64,000 bases of DNA from Roseovarius confluentis. GTDB lineage: Bacteria > Pseudomonadota > Alphaproteobacteria > Rhodobacterales > Rhodobacteraceae. The notes beneath the pieces were generated by a model. That model was given only the letters and a program-made list of their open reading frames with translations. It ran no database searches and was not told the origin of the DNA. Shown here in pieces: positions 35,974 through 45,174 of this stretch. Each line of letters begins with the position of its first letter. Position 1 is the first letter of the stretch. A program made the position numbers and the translations under genes. The stretch is taken from contig NZ_PPFE01000001.1 in NCBI RefSeq assembly GCF_002917925.1, positions 744,001 to 808,000 on the forward strand. Direction: 5' to 3'.

Positions 35974-36438
35974 TCGGGGGCATCTCCACCGTCGTCGTCT
36001 CCGGCCACGAACTTGGTCAGAAGCGCGATCAGGCTGACGGAGCCTTGCGTGAACTCGATCTCGTCGCCAGCGGTGAAGTAGGAAGGGCGAACCGCCGGGC
36101 ATGATCTCGACAAAATTGCCACCCAGCAGACCCTCGGAACTGATCGCCAGCGCACTGTCGTCGGGCACCTCGATATCGTCGCGCACGGTAAAGACGGCGC
36201 GGGCGCGGTAGGTGTCGGGGTCGAGCTGCATGTCGGTGACGCGGCCGACCTTGACGCCGGCCAGGCGTACATCGGTTCCGACGTCTATGCCGTCGGCGCT
36301 GCGAAAGCTGGCGCGCAGCTCGTACTCCGGCGCGGCGCCCGAAAAGCCGCTGACTTGTCCGGCATAAATCACGAAACCCGCGGCAATCGCCAGCACGGCC
36401 CCGCCGACGGCGACCTCGGTCATGTTCTCGCTGGCCAT
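35970..36438 (-). pseudogene. mlaD: Frameshifted MlaD/MCE-domain protein (outer-membrane lipid asymmetry)
   Basis: From ATG 36438 (AGGAG six bases upstream) the frame encodes an N-terminal membrane anchor (VGGAVLAIAAGFVIYAG) and an MCE domain (YELRASFRSADGIDVGTDVRLAGVKVG, EVPDDSALAIS, GLLGGNFVEIMPGGSPF). At about 36081 one extra base (TTC-C-TAC) shifts the frame; deleting it restores the missing tail (YFTAGDEIEFTQGSVSL, ending GDDDGGDAPE) and brings the TGA to 35970, overlapping the DUF2155 start as in intact operons. Corrected length about 155 residues. As sequenced, the frame runs on into DUF2155. It may be a real lesion or an error in the read; mlaE and mlaF are not nearby. Confidence 0.82.
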
Positions 36439-36465
36439 GGGCGGCTCCTGGCTGGTGGGTCGGGG

Positions 36466-36849
36466 TTACTCGGGGCTCCAGGCCTCGTAGTCGCGGCGCT
36501 CGGCCGGATCGGCGCGGCGGATCGAGCCGGCGGGCGCATAAGCCAGCGCGGTGCCGGTAAGGTTTTCCTCGTGCGGCTTTTCCCAAGGCTTGCGCTTGAA
36601 CGGCGCCTCGGTGGGCGGCTCCTTGTAGGTGTGGTGCAGCCAGCCATGCCACTCGGGGCTGACGCGGCTGGCCTCGGCCTCACCGTTGAAGATCACCCAG
36701 CGGCGCTTGCCGTCGCTTGTCTGGTAAAAGGTGTTGCCCTGATCGTCCTCACCGACCTTCATGCCATTGCGGCGGGTGTGAATCATCGTGTTGAGCGTGG
36801 CGCCGTTCCACCATGTGACGGCGCGCAGAAGCGAGGTGAGCAGACCCAT
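36466..36849 (-). CDS. NADH-ubiquinone oxidoreductase subunit NDUFA12 homologue
   Basis: The 127-residue protein (start at 36849, GGAGGATC upstream) resembles the accessory complex I subunit B17.2/NDUFA12: [57 protein letters not shown] and a Pro-rich end with [16 protein letters not shown]. It would bind the matrix-side peripheral arm of complex I. A start three bases upstream is possible. Downstream gene mlaD lies 27 nt away. Confidence 0.93.
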   Translation of the reverse strand: MGLLTSLLRAVTWWNGATLNTMIHTRRNGMKVGEDDQGNTFYQTSDGKRRWVIFNGEAEASRVSPEWHGWLHHTYKEPPTEAPFKRKPWEKPHEENLTGTALAYAPAGSIRRADPAERRDYEAWSPE

Positions 36850-37004
36850 CATGATCCTCCGGACTATGCTTGGTCCCGATATGCCGCAGATTGCCGCCAA
36901 GGTCCAGCCCGGACGCGGCCCTGCCGGCCTGTCTTCGCCATTGGTTGGTGTTGGCCGGCAACGAGACGCCGGGCCGTATTCCTGTCGTGCGATCCGGCAC
37001 TGGA

Positions 37005-37073
37005 CCATTTTCTTTCAAAGAAAATGGGCAAGAAAATTCGAATTTTCTTGCCCAAATTTTTTGTGAAAATTTG
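37005..37073. repeat. Array of three AT-rich palindromes downstream of clpX
   Basis: Unit 1 (37005-37027) has 11-bp arms CCATTTTCTTT/AAAGAAAATGG around one C; unit 2 (37026-37053) is a perfect 28-nt palindrome with arm GGGCAAGAAAATTC; unit 3 (37053-37073) has 8-bp arms CAAATTTT/AAAATTTG. It lies 25 nt beyond the clpX stop on the - strand and about 155 nt upstream of NDUFA12. Unit 1 with its left flank CTGGACC resembles 30283-30302. Confidence 0.9.
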
Positions 37074-37097
37074 TGCCTCCAAAGGCCCGCCGTCGGG

Positions 37098-38360
37098 TCA
37101 GCCCGCGCTGGTGCCTTCCTTCTTGGCCTCGGCATGCACCATCAGCGGTGCGGCCTCGGCACTGACGGCTTCCTCGTTGACGACCACTTCCTCGACATCT
37201 TCCATGCCGGGCAGTTCGAACATCGTGTCGAGCAGGATATCCTCGAGGATCGAGCGCAGACCGCGCGCGCCTGTCTTGCGTGCAATCGCCCGCTTGGAAA
37301 TCGCGCTCAGCGCATCGTCGGTGAAGCTGAGCGTCACGTTCTCCAGCTCGAACAAGCGTTGATACTGTTTGACCAGCGCGTTCTTCGGCTGGGTCAGGAT
37401 CGTGATCAGTGCATCCTCGTCGAGGTCCTCCAGCGTCGCGATAACCGGCAGGCGGCCGACGAATTCCGGGATCAGGCCGAATTTCAGCAGATCTTCGGGT
37501 TCGAGGTCCTTGAACACCTCGCCCACGTTGCGCGATTCCTCGTCGCGCACATCGGCGCCAAAGCCCATGGCAGAGCCCTTGCCACGCTGGCTGATGATCT
37601 TGTCGAGCCCGGCAAAGGCCCCACCGCAGATGAACAGGATGTTGGTCGTGTCCACTTGCAGGAATTCCTGCTGCGGATGCTTGCGCCCGCCTTGCGGCGG
37701 TACGGCGGCCACGGTGCCTTCCATCAGTTTCAGAAGCGCCTGCTGCACACCCTCGCCCGACACGTCGCGGGTGATCGAGGGGTTTTCCGACTTGCGGGTG
37801 ATCTTGTCGACCTCGTCGATATAGACGATGCCGCGCTGCGCGCGTTCGACGTTGTATTCCGACGCCTGCAACAGCTTGAGGATGATGTTCTCGACATCCT
37901 CGCCCACGTACCCGGCCTCGGTCAGCGTCGTGGCGTCGGCCATGGTGAAGGGCACGTCGAGAATCCGCGCCAGCGTCTGCGCCAGGAGCGTCTTGCCGCA
38001 GCCCGTGGGGCCGATCAGCAGGATGTTCGACTTCTGCAGTTCGATGTCGTTCTTGCCGGAGTGATTGAGCCGCTTGTAGTGATTGTGCACCGCGACCGAA
38101 AGCACACGTTTGGCGGTGAACTGGCCGATCACGTAATCGTCCAGCACATCGCAGATCTCGCGCGGGGTGGGCACACCGTCGGTCGCCTTCAGCCCGGCGG
38201 TCTTGGTTTCTTCGCGGATGATGTCCATGCAAAGCTCGACGCATTCGTCGCAGATGAACACCGTCGGACCCGCGATCAGTTTTCGAACCTCGTGCTGGCT
38301 CTTGCCGCAGAAGCTGCAGTAGAGCGTGTTCTTGCTGTCGCCACCGGAATTATTCGCCAT
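37098..38360 (-). CDS. clpX: ATP-dependent Clp protease ATPase subunit ClpX
   Basis: Start at 38360 gives 420 residues. The N-terminal zinc-binding domain has [11 protein letters not shown]...CDEC (two CxxC pairs). The AAA+ core has Walker A GPTGCGKT, the pore/[11 protein letters not shown] region and [14 protein letters not shown], with [13 protein letters not shown] near the C-terminal side. It unfolds substrates for ClpP. AAAGGTGCAAGA precedes the ATG; a longer in-frame reading to 38414 has no ribosome site. clpP lies upstream on the same strand with about 190 nt between stop and start. Confidence 0.98.
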   Translation of the reverse strand: MANNSGGDSKNTLYCSFCGKSQHEVRKLIAGPTVFICDECVELCMDIIREETKTAGLKATDGVPTPREICDVLDDYVIGQFTAKRVLSVAVHNHYKRLNHSGKNDIELQKSNILLIGPTGCGKTLLAQTLARILDVPFTMADATTLTEAGYVGEDVENIILKLLQASEYNVERAQRGIVYIDEVDKITRKSENPSITRDVSGEGVQQALLKLMEGTVAAVPPQGGRKHPQQEFLQVDTTNILFICGGAFAGLDKIISQRGKGSAMGFGADVRDEESRNVGEVFKDLEPEDLLKFGLIPEFVGRLPVIATLEDLDEDALITILTQPKNALVKQYQRLFELENVTLSFTDDALSAISKRAIARKTGARGLRSILEDILLDTMFELPGMEDVEEVVVNEEAVSAEAAPLMVHAEAKKEGTSAG

Positions 38361-38553
38361 TCTTGCACCTTTCGGCGTGTCGCGCCGCGTTTTGGGCCCA
38401 TCGATTTGCGCCACTGTGGATGTATGCGACCGGGTCAGCCGGCCCTGGCGCGGGTCCCTTGTTTCTCGTCCGTTCGAAGCAGCTTAGGGCAGAGCGTTTG
38501 GCACCTCAATGTCAAAATCGCTCCTGCCCCGCCTTCCACCGCACTCGGGCGGA

Positions 38554-39186
38554 TCACTTGCCGTCTTCTTCACCCTTTGCACGGTTTTCCACGATTTCGT
38601 CGATCAGGCCCCACTCCTTCGCGTCCTCGGGCGACATGAAGTTGTCGCGCTCCAGCGCGTCCTCGACCTTCTTCAGCGATTGTCCTGTGTGTTTTACGTA
38701 AATTTCGTTAAGACGCCGTTTCAGCTTCAGCGTCTCCTCGGCGTGGATCATGATATCCGTCGCCTGGCCCTGGTAGCCGCCCGAAGGCTGGTGCACCATG
38801 ATTCGGCTGTTGGGCAGCGAGAACCGCATCCCCGCCGCGCCCGCCGTCAGCAGCAGGCTGCCCATGCTGGCGGCCTGGCCGATGACCAGCGTGCTGACCT
38901 TGGGCTTGATGTATTGCATGGTGTCGTAGATCGACAGGCCCGAGGTCACGACGCCGCCGGGGCTGTTGATATACATCGAGATTTCCTTGGAGGGATTCTC
39001 GGCTTCGAGGTGCAGAAGCTGCGCCACGATCAGGCTGGACATGCCGTCATGCACCGGGCCGTTCACGAAGATGATCCGCTCCTTAAGCAGACGCGAGAAG
39101 ATGTCGTAGGCCCGTTCGCCGCGGCTGGTCTGCTCGACCACCATGGGGACGAGCGTGTTCATGTAGGTTTCCATCGGGTCTGTCAT
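38554..39186 (-). CDS. clpP: ATP-dependent Clp protease proteolytic subunit ClpP
   Basis: The 210-residue protease has the catalytic triad Ser107 (GQAASMGS), His132 (IMVHQPSGG) and Asp181 ([12 protein letters not shown]), plus the [12 protein letters not shown] oxyanion strip. It forms the tetradecameric barrel for ClpX (and ClpA). An RpoH-like promoter lies about 60-85 nt upstream. The MET-rich N-terminus is a short propeptide-like segment. Confidence 0.98.
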   Translation of the reverse strand: MTDPMETYMNTLVPMVVEQTSRGERAYDIFSRLLKERIIFVNGPVHDGMSSLIVAQLLHLEAENPSKEISMYINSPGGVVTSGLSIYDTMQYIKPKVSTLVIGQAASMGSLLLTAGAAGMRFSLPNSRIMVHQPSGGYQGQATDIMIHAEETLKLKRRLNEIYVKHTGQSLKKVEDALERDNFMSPEDAKEWGLIDEIVENRAKGEEDGK

Positions 39187-39554
39187 GTTGCCTGCCTCTT
39201 GATGCGCATGGTCCGGACCGTGGATCGGCCCGCGTCGGAGTGAACCTTATGCGTGGGCCGGGGGGGCTTCAAGAGCGACCGGCGATTTTCGATTGCGGCT
39301 TCGGGGCCCGTTGGCCCGCGCCTCCGAAACACCGCTTTGGTGAAGAAATCGTTAATTTTTGCGGGGCTCTGGCCGCGTTTCACTGCCCGTCCGGCTGCGA
39401 CAAAAAATATCCGCATATGTCAATCTGGCGCATTGCTCATTGTCGCGGGTCATTCTAGAACCTTTCTCGTGTTGCGGGACACGTCGCGGGGGAGTCTGTC
39501 TGACCCCTTCGCCATGCGGTGTCCCTGTATAAATGACCAGCAGGAGGCACCCAG
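39187..39554. other. Divergent promoter region between clpP and ctaD
   Basis: This 368-nt spacer must hold both promoters. No gene is called. On the - strand a CTTGAA (39268-39273) lies 16 nt from CATAAG (39246-39251), an RpoH-type arrangement for clpP. On the + strand TATAAA at about 39530-39535 lies near the ctaD start. Confidence 0.5.
39246..39273 (-). promoter_or_regulatory. clpP: Possible heat-shock (RpoH-type) promoter of clpP
   Basis: Read on the - strand, CTTGAA is followed after 16 nt by CATAAG, close to alphaproteobacterial RpoH promoters (CTTGAA - spacer - CYTATNT-like). It lies 60-87 nt upstream of the clpP ATG. clpP is heat-shock controlled in many bacteria. Confidence 0.45.
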
Positions 39555-41231
39555 ATGGCAGACGCAGCCATTCACGGCCACGGACATGAAGACAATCGCG
39601 GGTTCTTCACCCGCTGGTTCATGTCCACCAACCACAAGGATATCGGGATTCTCTACCTGATCACGTCGGCATTCGTCGGCCTGATCTCGGTGGCGTTCAC
39701 CGTTTACATGCGGCTCGAACTGATGGAGCCGGGCGTTCAGTACATGTGCATGGAAGGCGCGCGGTTCACCGCGGCGGCCGCCGGCGAATGTACCCCGAAC
39801 GGCCACCTCTGGAACGTCATGATCACCTATCACGGTGTGCTGATGATGTTCTTCGTGGTGATCCCCGCCCTTTTCGGCGGCTTCGGCAACTACTTCATGC
39901 CGCTGCAGATCGGCGCGCCGGACATGGCGTTCCCGCGCCTCAACAACCTCAGCTTCTGGCTTTATGTCACCGGCACGTCGCTGGGTGTCGCCTCGCTACT
40001 GGCGCCGGGTGGCAATGGGCAGCTCGGTTCGGGCGTGGGCTGGGTGCTCTACCCACCGCTTTCGACCAACGAGGCGGGCATGTCGATGGACCTGGCGATC
40101 TTTGCCGTGCACGTGTCAGGCGCAAGCTCGATCCTGGGCGCGATCAACATGATCACCACCTTCCTGAACATGCGCGCACCGGGCATGACGCTCTTCAAGG
40201 TGCCGCTGTTCTCGTGGTCGATCTTCGTGACCGCGTGGCTCATCCTGCTGTCGCTGCCGGTTCTGGCGGGCGCCATCACGATGCTGCTGACCGACCGCAA
40301 CTTCGGCACGACCTTCTTCGACCCCGCGGGCGGCGGTGACCCGGTTCTGTACCAACACATCCTGTGGTTCTTCGGCCACCCGGAAGTGTACATCATCATC
40401 CTGCCCGGCTTTGGCATCATCAGCCACGTGATCGCGACCTTCGCGCGCAAGCCGATCTTCGGCTACCTGCCGATGGTCTGGGCGCTGATCGCCATCGGCT
40501 TCCTCGGCTTCGTCGTGTGGGCGCACCACATGTACACCGTGGGCATGTCGCTGACCCAGCAATCCTACTTCATGCTGGCCACGATGGTCATCGCGGTCCC
40601 GACAGGCGTGAAGGTGTTCAGCTGGATCGCCACGATGTGGGGCGGCGCGATCGAGTTCAAGACGCCGATGCTCTGGGCGTTCGGCTTCCTGTTCCTGTTC
40701 ACCGTGGGCGGCGTCACCGGCATCGTCCTCAGCCAAGCGGGCATCGACCGGGCCTATCACGATACCTACTACGTGGTGGCGCACTTCCACTACGTGATGA
40801 GCCTTGGTGCCGTTTTCGCGATCTTCGCGGGGGTCTACTTCTACTTCCCCAAGATGACCGGGCGCATGATCCCCGAATGGATGGGCAAGCTGCACTTCTG
40901 GGCGATGTTCATCGGCGCGAACCTGACCTTCTTCCCGCAACACTTCCTGGGACGTCAGGGCATGCCCCGCCGCTACATCGACTACCCCGAGGCCTTCGCG
41001 GTCTGGAACTACTGGTCGTCGCTGGGCGCGTTCCTGTCCTTCGCCAGCTTCCTCTTCTTCTTCGGCGTGGTGTTCTACGCGTTGTTCCGCGGCGCGAAAG
41101 TGACCCAGAACAACCCTTGGAACGAATATGCCGACACGCTGGAATGGACCCTGCCCTGCCCGCCACCCGAACACACGTTCGAGCAGCTGCCGAAGCGGGA
41201 AGACTGGGACAAGCAGCCCGCGCATCACTAA
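39555..41231 (+). CDS. ctaD: Cytochrome c oxidase subunit I (aa3-type)
   Basis: The 558-residue protein has about 12 membrane helices. Heme/Cu ligands are visible: [12 protein letters not shown] (heme a), [13 protein letters not shown] (CuB His and the cross-linked Tyr), HHMYTVG (CuB), and [12 protein letters not shown] (heme a and a3). It is the catalytic subunit of terminal oxidase in the inner membrane. GGAGGCACCCAG precedes the ATG. Subunits II and III are not adjacent; a terminator follows within 60 nt, so the gene is expressed alone. Confidence 0.99.
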   Translation: MADAAIHGHGHEDNRGFFTRWFMSTNHKDIGILYLITSAFVGLISVAFTVYMRLELMEPGVQYMCMEGARFTAAAAGECTPNGHLWNVMITYHGVLMMFFVVIPALFGGFGNYFMPLQIGAPDMAFPRLNNLSFWLYVTGTSLGVASLLAPGGNGQLGSGVGWVLYPPLSTNEAGMSMDLAIFAVHVSGASSILGAINMITTFLNMRAPGMTLFKVPLFSWSIFVTAWLILLSLPVLAGAITMLLTDRNFGTTFFDPAGGGDPVLYQHILWFFGHPEVYIIILPGFGIISHVIATFARKPIFGYLPMVWALIAIGFLGFVVWAHHMYTVGMSLTQQSYFMLATMVIAVPTGVKVFSWIATMWGGAIEFKTPMLWAFGFLFLFTVGGVTGIVLSQAGIDRAYHDTYYVVAHFHYVMSLGAVFAIFAGVYFYFPKMTGRMIPEWMGKLHFWAMFIGANLTFFPQHFLGRQGMPRRYIDYPEAFAVWNYWSSLGAFLSFASFLFFFGVVFYALFRGAKVTQNNPWNEYADTLEWTLPCPPPEHTFEQLPKREDWDKQPAHH

Positions 41232-41260
41232 GCGCCGGCTGACCAGCCTGAAACTTTTCG

Positions 41261-41292
41261 AAAGGCCCCGGAGCAATCCGGGGCCTTTCTCT
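41261..41292 (+). terminator. Rho-independent terminator of ctaD
   Basis: Arms AAAGGCCCCGG and CCGGGGCCTTT with loop AGCAAT, followed by a C/T-rich run (CTCTTTC). 29 nt after the ctaD stop. Confidence 0.88.
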
Positions 41293-41482
41293 TTCGTCTG
41301 CGGCGTCGCATCTGTTTCGAGTTGTGCCGATACCTTTCCGTTGCGCCCGGCCTCGCCACGGCCCGTCGCCATTCACAAAAATTTAACACCCCCGCTGCGT
41401 CCCTGTTACCTACGCGGGGCTTTTCTTTGTCCGATGCCGCGTCGCTGCGACGTGGAACCAATCGGGCAAGGGGAGTCTTCAG

Positions 41483-43951
41483 ATGTTTTTCAGACACGAT
41501 TTCGGTACGCCGTGGGGCAACCGCGGGTTTTCATGGAAAGACAAGTTTCCCGGCTTCTGGGATTGGTCCAATCCGCAGGAGGACAATGACCCGGCACCCG
41601 CACCCACCGCCACGAACGACGTGGCGCGCGTAGTTGGTCGCAAGACCACGCTGGACCTTCTGGCGAATGACCTGCCGGGCGAGGAAAGCGATGCCGATGA
41701 CCTCTTCGTGTCAGAGATCAACGGCCAGGATGTGGGCCGTCGCAAGCTGGTGCTGCTGCGCGACGAGGACAGCGGCCACCTTGAAGGCTTCGTCAAGATC
41801 AACAAGGACGGCACCGTCAAGGTCAAGGCCTTCCCGTGGTTCGACGGCGAACTGGATTTCACCTACCGCGTCTCGAACGGCGAGACCGAAAGCGAGGAAG
41901 CCAGCGTTTCGGTCGAGATGCTGGACCGCGACGATACATTCACCCTGAACCTGCTGCATTTCGCCGACCAAGAGGCCGGTGCCGCCGCGGTCGAGGATGC
42001 GCCCAACCTGTCGGCTGTGCTGAACGCGCTGCGCGACGAGGATGTGGGCGCCGACGCGACGCTGACGCTGTCCTCGGGCGACGCGTTCATCCCCGGCCTG
42101 TTCTATGACGCCTCTGCAGAGGTCTTCGGCTCGGCCGGCATCGCCGATATCCAGATCCAGAACGAGCTGGGCGTGCAAGCGGTGGCCCTGGGCAACCACG
42201 AGTTCGATTTCGGCACCGGCACGCTGGCCGACCTGATCTCGGGCGACGCGGAGGGGGATTTCGCCGTCCTGTCAGGCACCGATCTGGACGGCATGGATTT
42301 CGCCGGGGCGCTGTTTCCCTACCTGTCGACCAACCTCGATTTCTCGACCGATGCCAACCTCGCACCGCTGGCCGTCGAGGGTGGGCAGGCGCCGCAGGCA
42401 AACGTCGTCACCTCCTCGACCGTGATCGAACAGGACGGCGAGCGCATCGGCGTCGTCGGCGCCACGACGCCGACGCTGGGCTCGATCTCGTCGCCCGGCG
42501 ACGTGGGCATCACCCCCGGCTGGGCCGGCACCGACCCCACCGAGGCCGAGCTGGATGCGTTGGCCGCCGAGATCCAGGCCGAGGTCGACGCCCTGCTGGC
42601 CGCGAACCCAACCATGGACAAGGTGATCATGCTGGGCCACATGCAGCAGATCGGCATCGAGTTCGGACTGGCCGAGCGCCTGACCGACGTGGACGTCATC
42701 GTCGCCGGCGGCTCGAACACCCGGCTATTCGACGACAACGACCGTGCCCGCGACGGGGACAGCGATCAGGGCCAGTACCCGGCCTTCATCGACAACGCGG
42801 GCGGCACCACCACGGCGGTCGTCAACACCGATGGCAGCTACAAGTACGTGGGCCGGCTGGTGATCGAGTTCGACGCCAATGGCAACATCATCCCCGAAAG
42901 CTATGACGCGGATGTCTCGGGCGCCTATGCCACCGACGACCAGGGCGTGGCGGACCTGAATGCAGGTGCGCTGATCGACCCTGAAATACAGGCCATCGCC
43001 GATGCGATCCAGGACCAGATCCTGGCGACCGAAGGCAATGTATTCGGTATCTCGGAGGTATTCCTGAACGGCAACCGGTCGGGCACCGGCACAGGCGAAG
43101 ACCCTGACGGGGTGCGCACGCAGGAAACCAACCTGGGCAACCTGACGGCAGATGCCAACCTGGACTATGCCAACGAGATGTTCGGTGATGGCGACGACAT
43201 CTGGGTGTCGGTCAAGAACGGCGGCGGTATCCGCGCCTCGATCGGCCAGACGGTGGTGCCCGCCGGCGGGACCGAGCCGGTGCGGGTCGTGAACGAGCAG
43301 ATCCTCGACAGCGACGGCACCGTGGTGAAGCCCACGGGCGGTATAAGCCAGAACGACATCCAGACCACGCTCGCGTTCAACAACGACCTTGTGGTCGGCC
43401 AGTTGACCGCGACCGAGCTGGTGGCGGTTCTGGAACATGGCGTCGCCGCCCTGCCCGGCGTTGCGGGCCAGTTCATCCAGGTGGCGGGTGTCGAGTTCAG
43501 CTTTGACCCCGATGCCCCGTCGGGCGCGCGGATCGACGACGCGGCCTTTGTCGGCCCCGACACCGGCGAGATCCGCGCGGTGCTGGTGGATGACGGTGTG
43601 ATCGTGAATCCCGACCAGGAATACGGCGTCGTGACGCTGGGCTTCCTGGCCGCGCCGCGCTTTGACGACGATGGCAGTTTCATCGGTGGCGGGGATGGCT
43701 ACCCCTTCCCCGAGGACTTTGATTTCGTGCCACTCGAACAGGAAGACGTCCAGACCGGAGATGCCACCTTCGCGGATGACGGCACCGAGCAGGACGCGCT
43801 GGCCGAGTATCTGCTGGACAATCACAACACCGCCGCCACGGCGTTTTCCGAGGTCGATACCGGCCCCGAGGATGACATGCGCATTCAGAACCTGGCCTTC
43901 CACGACGGTGCGGCGCTGGATTCGGCCGTGGACGATTTCCTTTTCGCCTGA
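41483..43951 (+). CDS. Large atypical 5'-nucleotidase/alkaline phosphatase-like metallophosphoesterase
   Basis: The 822-residue protein starts without a signal peptide. Residues about 42-150 look like a cadherin/VCBS-type domain (RKTTLDLLANDLPGEESDADDLFV). A metallophosphoesterase (about 155-480) follows with LLHFADQEAG, VALGNHEFDFG, MLGHMQQIG and VIVAGGSNTRL, and then a 5'-nucleotidase C-terminal domain (about 510-770; TNLGNLTADANLDYANE, NGGGIRASIG). Canonical DxH is DxE here (Asp162) and the GGHSHT motif is GGSNT, as in atypical phosphatases of marine bacteria. Asp-rich acidic composition and the final DSAVDDFLFA suggest type I secretion. It starts after GGGGAGTCTTCAG and has its own terminator. 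Confidence 0.85.
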   Translation: MFFRHDFGTPWGNRGFSWKDKFPGFWDWSNPQEDNDPAPAPTATNDVARVVGRKTTLDLLANDLPGEESDADDLFVSEINGQDVGRRKLVLLRDEDSGHLEGFVKINKDGTVKVKAFPWFDGELDFTYRVSNGETESEEASVSVEMLDRDDTFTLNLLHFADQEAGAAAVEDAPNLSAVLNALRDEDVGADATLTLSSGDAFIPGLFYDASAEVFGSAGIADIQIQNELGVQAVALGNHEFDFGTGTLADLISGDAEGDFAVLSGTDLDGMDFAGALFPYLSTNLDFSTDANLAPLAVEGGQAPQANVVTSSTVIEQDGERIGVVGATTPTLGSISSPGDVGITPGWAGTDPTEAELDALAAEIQAEVDALLAANPTMDKVIMLGHMQQIGIEFGLAERLTDVDVIVAGGSNTRLFDDNDRARDGDSDQGQYPAFIDNAGGTTTAVVNTDGSYKYVGRLVIEFDANGNIIPESYDADVSGAYATDDQGVADLNAGALIDPEIQAIADAIQDQILATEGNVFGISEVFLNGNRSGTGTGEDPDGVRTQETNLGNLTADANLDYANEMFGDGDDIWVSVKNGGGIRASIGQTVVPAGGTEPVRVVNEQILDSDGTVVKPTGGISQNDIQTTLAFNNDLVVGQLTATELVAVLEHGVAALPGVAGQFIQVAGVEFSFDPDAPSGARIDDAAFVGPDTGEIRAVLVDDGVIVNPDQEYGVVTLGFLAAPRFDDDGSFIGGGDGYPFPEDFDFVPLEQEDVQTGDATFADDGTEQDALAEYLLDNHNTAATAFSEVDTGPEDDMRIQNLAFHDGAALDSAVDDFLFA

Positions 43952-43971
43952 TCCACCGCAGAACGAGCAAT

Positions 43972-44000
43972 AAGGCCCCGGCGCAATCCGGGGCCTTTTT
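43972..44000 (+). terminator. Rho-independent terminator of the phosphatase gene
   Basis: Arms AAGGCCCCGG and CCGGGGCCTT with loop CGCAAT, followed by five T. It is 20 nt after the stop and resembles the ctaD terminator in stem and loop. Confidence 0.88.
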
Positions 44001-44038
44001 CATCTTCACGTCACGGCCCGCCGCTCTGCCCCCGGCCC

Positions 44039-44059
44039 ATCCCGGACTTGATCCGGGAT
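44039..44059. repeat. Dispersed GC-rich palindrome (copy 4)
   Basis: Arms ATCCCGGA and TCCGGGAT around CTTGA, identical to copy 2 at 14517. It follows the phosphatase terminator by 38 nt. Confidence 0.8.
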
Positions 44060-44074
44060 CTCATGGCGCAAGAG

Positions 44075-44097
44075 ATCCTCGGATCAGGCCCGAGGAT
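44075..44097. repeat. Variant GC-rich palindrome (copy 5)
   Basis: Arms ATCCTCGG and CCGAGGAT flank ATCAGGC. A divergent companion of the family 15 nt after copy 4; the pair lies upstream of the ABM gene. Confidence 0.6.
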
Positions 44098-44177
44098 GAC
44101 GCCTCGATGTGAAATGGTTTACATTTAGCATGATACATACCATGATAATAAAAATGCAGAATCACAGGAGCCACCTC

Positions 44178-44465
44178 ATGTCCCTCAGCGTTTTCGCCAC
44201 CATCCACCCCAAGCCAGACTGTCTGGACGAGGCCCGCGATGCCATCCTGGGCATCCTGTCCGAGACCCGCGCCGAAGCAGGATGCCAGCATTTCACCCTG
44301 CACCGCAATGTCGACAGCGGTAGCCTGCACCTGACCGAGATCTGGGACGATCAGGCCGCCTTCGACGCGCATCATGCTCAACCCTACACGAGGCAAGTGT
44401 TCGAGCGTTACGAGCAGTTGCTGGCCGCGCCCGTCGAACTCACGTTCATGCACCCGATCGCCTGA
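44178..44465 (+). CDS. Antibiotic-biosynthesis monooxygenase (ABM) domain protein
   Basis: Start 44178 follows ACAGGAGCCACCTC. The 95-residue protein has the ABM ferredoxin-like fold: VFATIHPKPDCLDEARDAILGILSETRAEAGCQHFTLHRN, LHLTEIWDDQAAFDAHHAQPYTRQVFERYEQLL. Family members (YgiN-like) are quinol monooxygenases or unknown-function dimers. It starts a three-gene unit with a MarR regulator 12 nt downstream and a small membrane protein that overlaps the regulator. Confidence 0.88.
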   Translation: MSLSVFATIHPKPDCLDEARDAILGILSETRAEAGCQHFTLHRNVDSGSLHLTEIWDDQAAFDAHHAQPYTRQVFERYEQLLAAPVELTFMHPIA

Positions 44466-44477
44466 GACTGCCGGCCC

Positions 44478-44918
44478 ATGTTCTTTCTCAAGGACCTGCC
44501 CACGCGGCGCATGATCGAAAGCTATTCCGGCCATTATGATACCGGCCCGGAGACGATCCGCGACGGGCTTACCCTGCTGCGGCGGGCCAGCCTGCTGATC
44601 CGGCGGCTGGACGCCTATTTCGCGCGGCATGGGTTCTCGCAGCTTCGGTTCCTGTTCCTGATCGTGATCGACCGCGAGGAAGATCGCGACAGCCTGACCG
44701 TGGGCGAGATCACAGAGCGGCTGGACGTGTCCGGCCCGGTGGTGGCGAGGACCCTTCGGACGCTGCTCGACGATGGGTTGGTGACCAAGGTGACGGACAA
44801 GAACGACAGCCGCATCCGCCATATCGCACTGACACCCGAGGGGCGGGAAAGGCTGACGACCATCCTGCCCGGTTATTTCCGCATTATCGCGAACGAGATG
44901 GAAGGCGAAGATCCATGA
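44478..44918 (+). CDS. MarR-family transcriptional regulator
   Basis: The 146-residue protein has a winged helix-turn-helix with LTVGEITERLDVSGPVVARTLRTLLDDGLVTKVTDKNDSRIRHIALTPEGRERL, the MarR wing signature. Its N-terminus (MFFLKDLPTRRMIESYSG) is family-typical for roseobacter regulators that sit beside ABM proteins. It lies 12 nt after the ABM gene and overlaps the next gene by ATGA, so it probably controls its own operon. Confidence 0.9.
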   Translation: MFFLKDLPTRRMIESYSGHYDTGPETIRDGLTLLRRASLLIRRLDAYFARHGFSQLRFLFLIVIDREEDRDSLTVGEITERLDVSGPVVARTLRTLLDDGLVTKVTDKNDSRIRHIALTPEGRERLTTILPGYFRIIANEMEGEDP

Positions 44919-45157
44919 GGCCCGCTTTGCGGATCTTCCTGGTGTGGCTGGCGGTCTGGCCGCTGGTCATGGTGGGGTTGGCTGTGTTGCGGGCCATCGG
45001 CCCGGACTGGCCAATGCCCCTGCGCACGCTGGTTCTGACCGGCGTACTCGTCCCCTTGATCTCGCTAGGGATCGCGCCCTTGGTGGCCTGGCTACTGGAC
45101 CGCTCCACCGGCAATAACGCAAAGAGCCCCGCTTCACCGGGGTCCTTTGACAGATAA
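44915..45157 (+). CDS. Small two-helix membrane protein (DUF2798-like)
   Basis: The 80-residue protein has two hydrophobic helices (about 5-28, IFLVWLAVWPLVMVGLAVL; about 38-58, LVLTGVLVPLISLGIAPLV) and a short basic/polar tail, as in DUF2798 proteins. Its ATG overlaps the MarR stop by four bases. The final codons lie inside a terminator hairpin (45121-45148), so the C-terminus and transcript end overlap. Confidence 0.65.
   Translation: MRPALRIFLVWLAVWPLVMVGLAVLRAIGPDWPMPLRTLVLTGVLVPLISLGIAPLVAWLLDRSTGNNAKSPASPGSFDR
45121..45148 (+). terminator. Imperfect terminator hairpin overlapping a coding end
   Basis: AAAG...GCCCCG pairs with CGGGG...CTTT around CTTCAC with one internal bulge. It lies inside the final codons of the small membrane-protein gene, with no long T run after it, so efficiency is doubtful. 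Confidence 0.4.
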
Positions 45158-45174
45158 AACCGCAATGCCTTGCG

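Noticed and set aside
37005..37073. Interpretation of the palindromes after clpX as a simple rho-independent terminator
   Set aside because: No T run follows any unit on the clpX strand, and the paired palindromes differ from the window's classical terminators; kept as a repeat feature.
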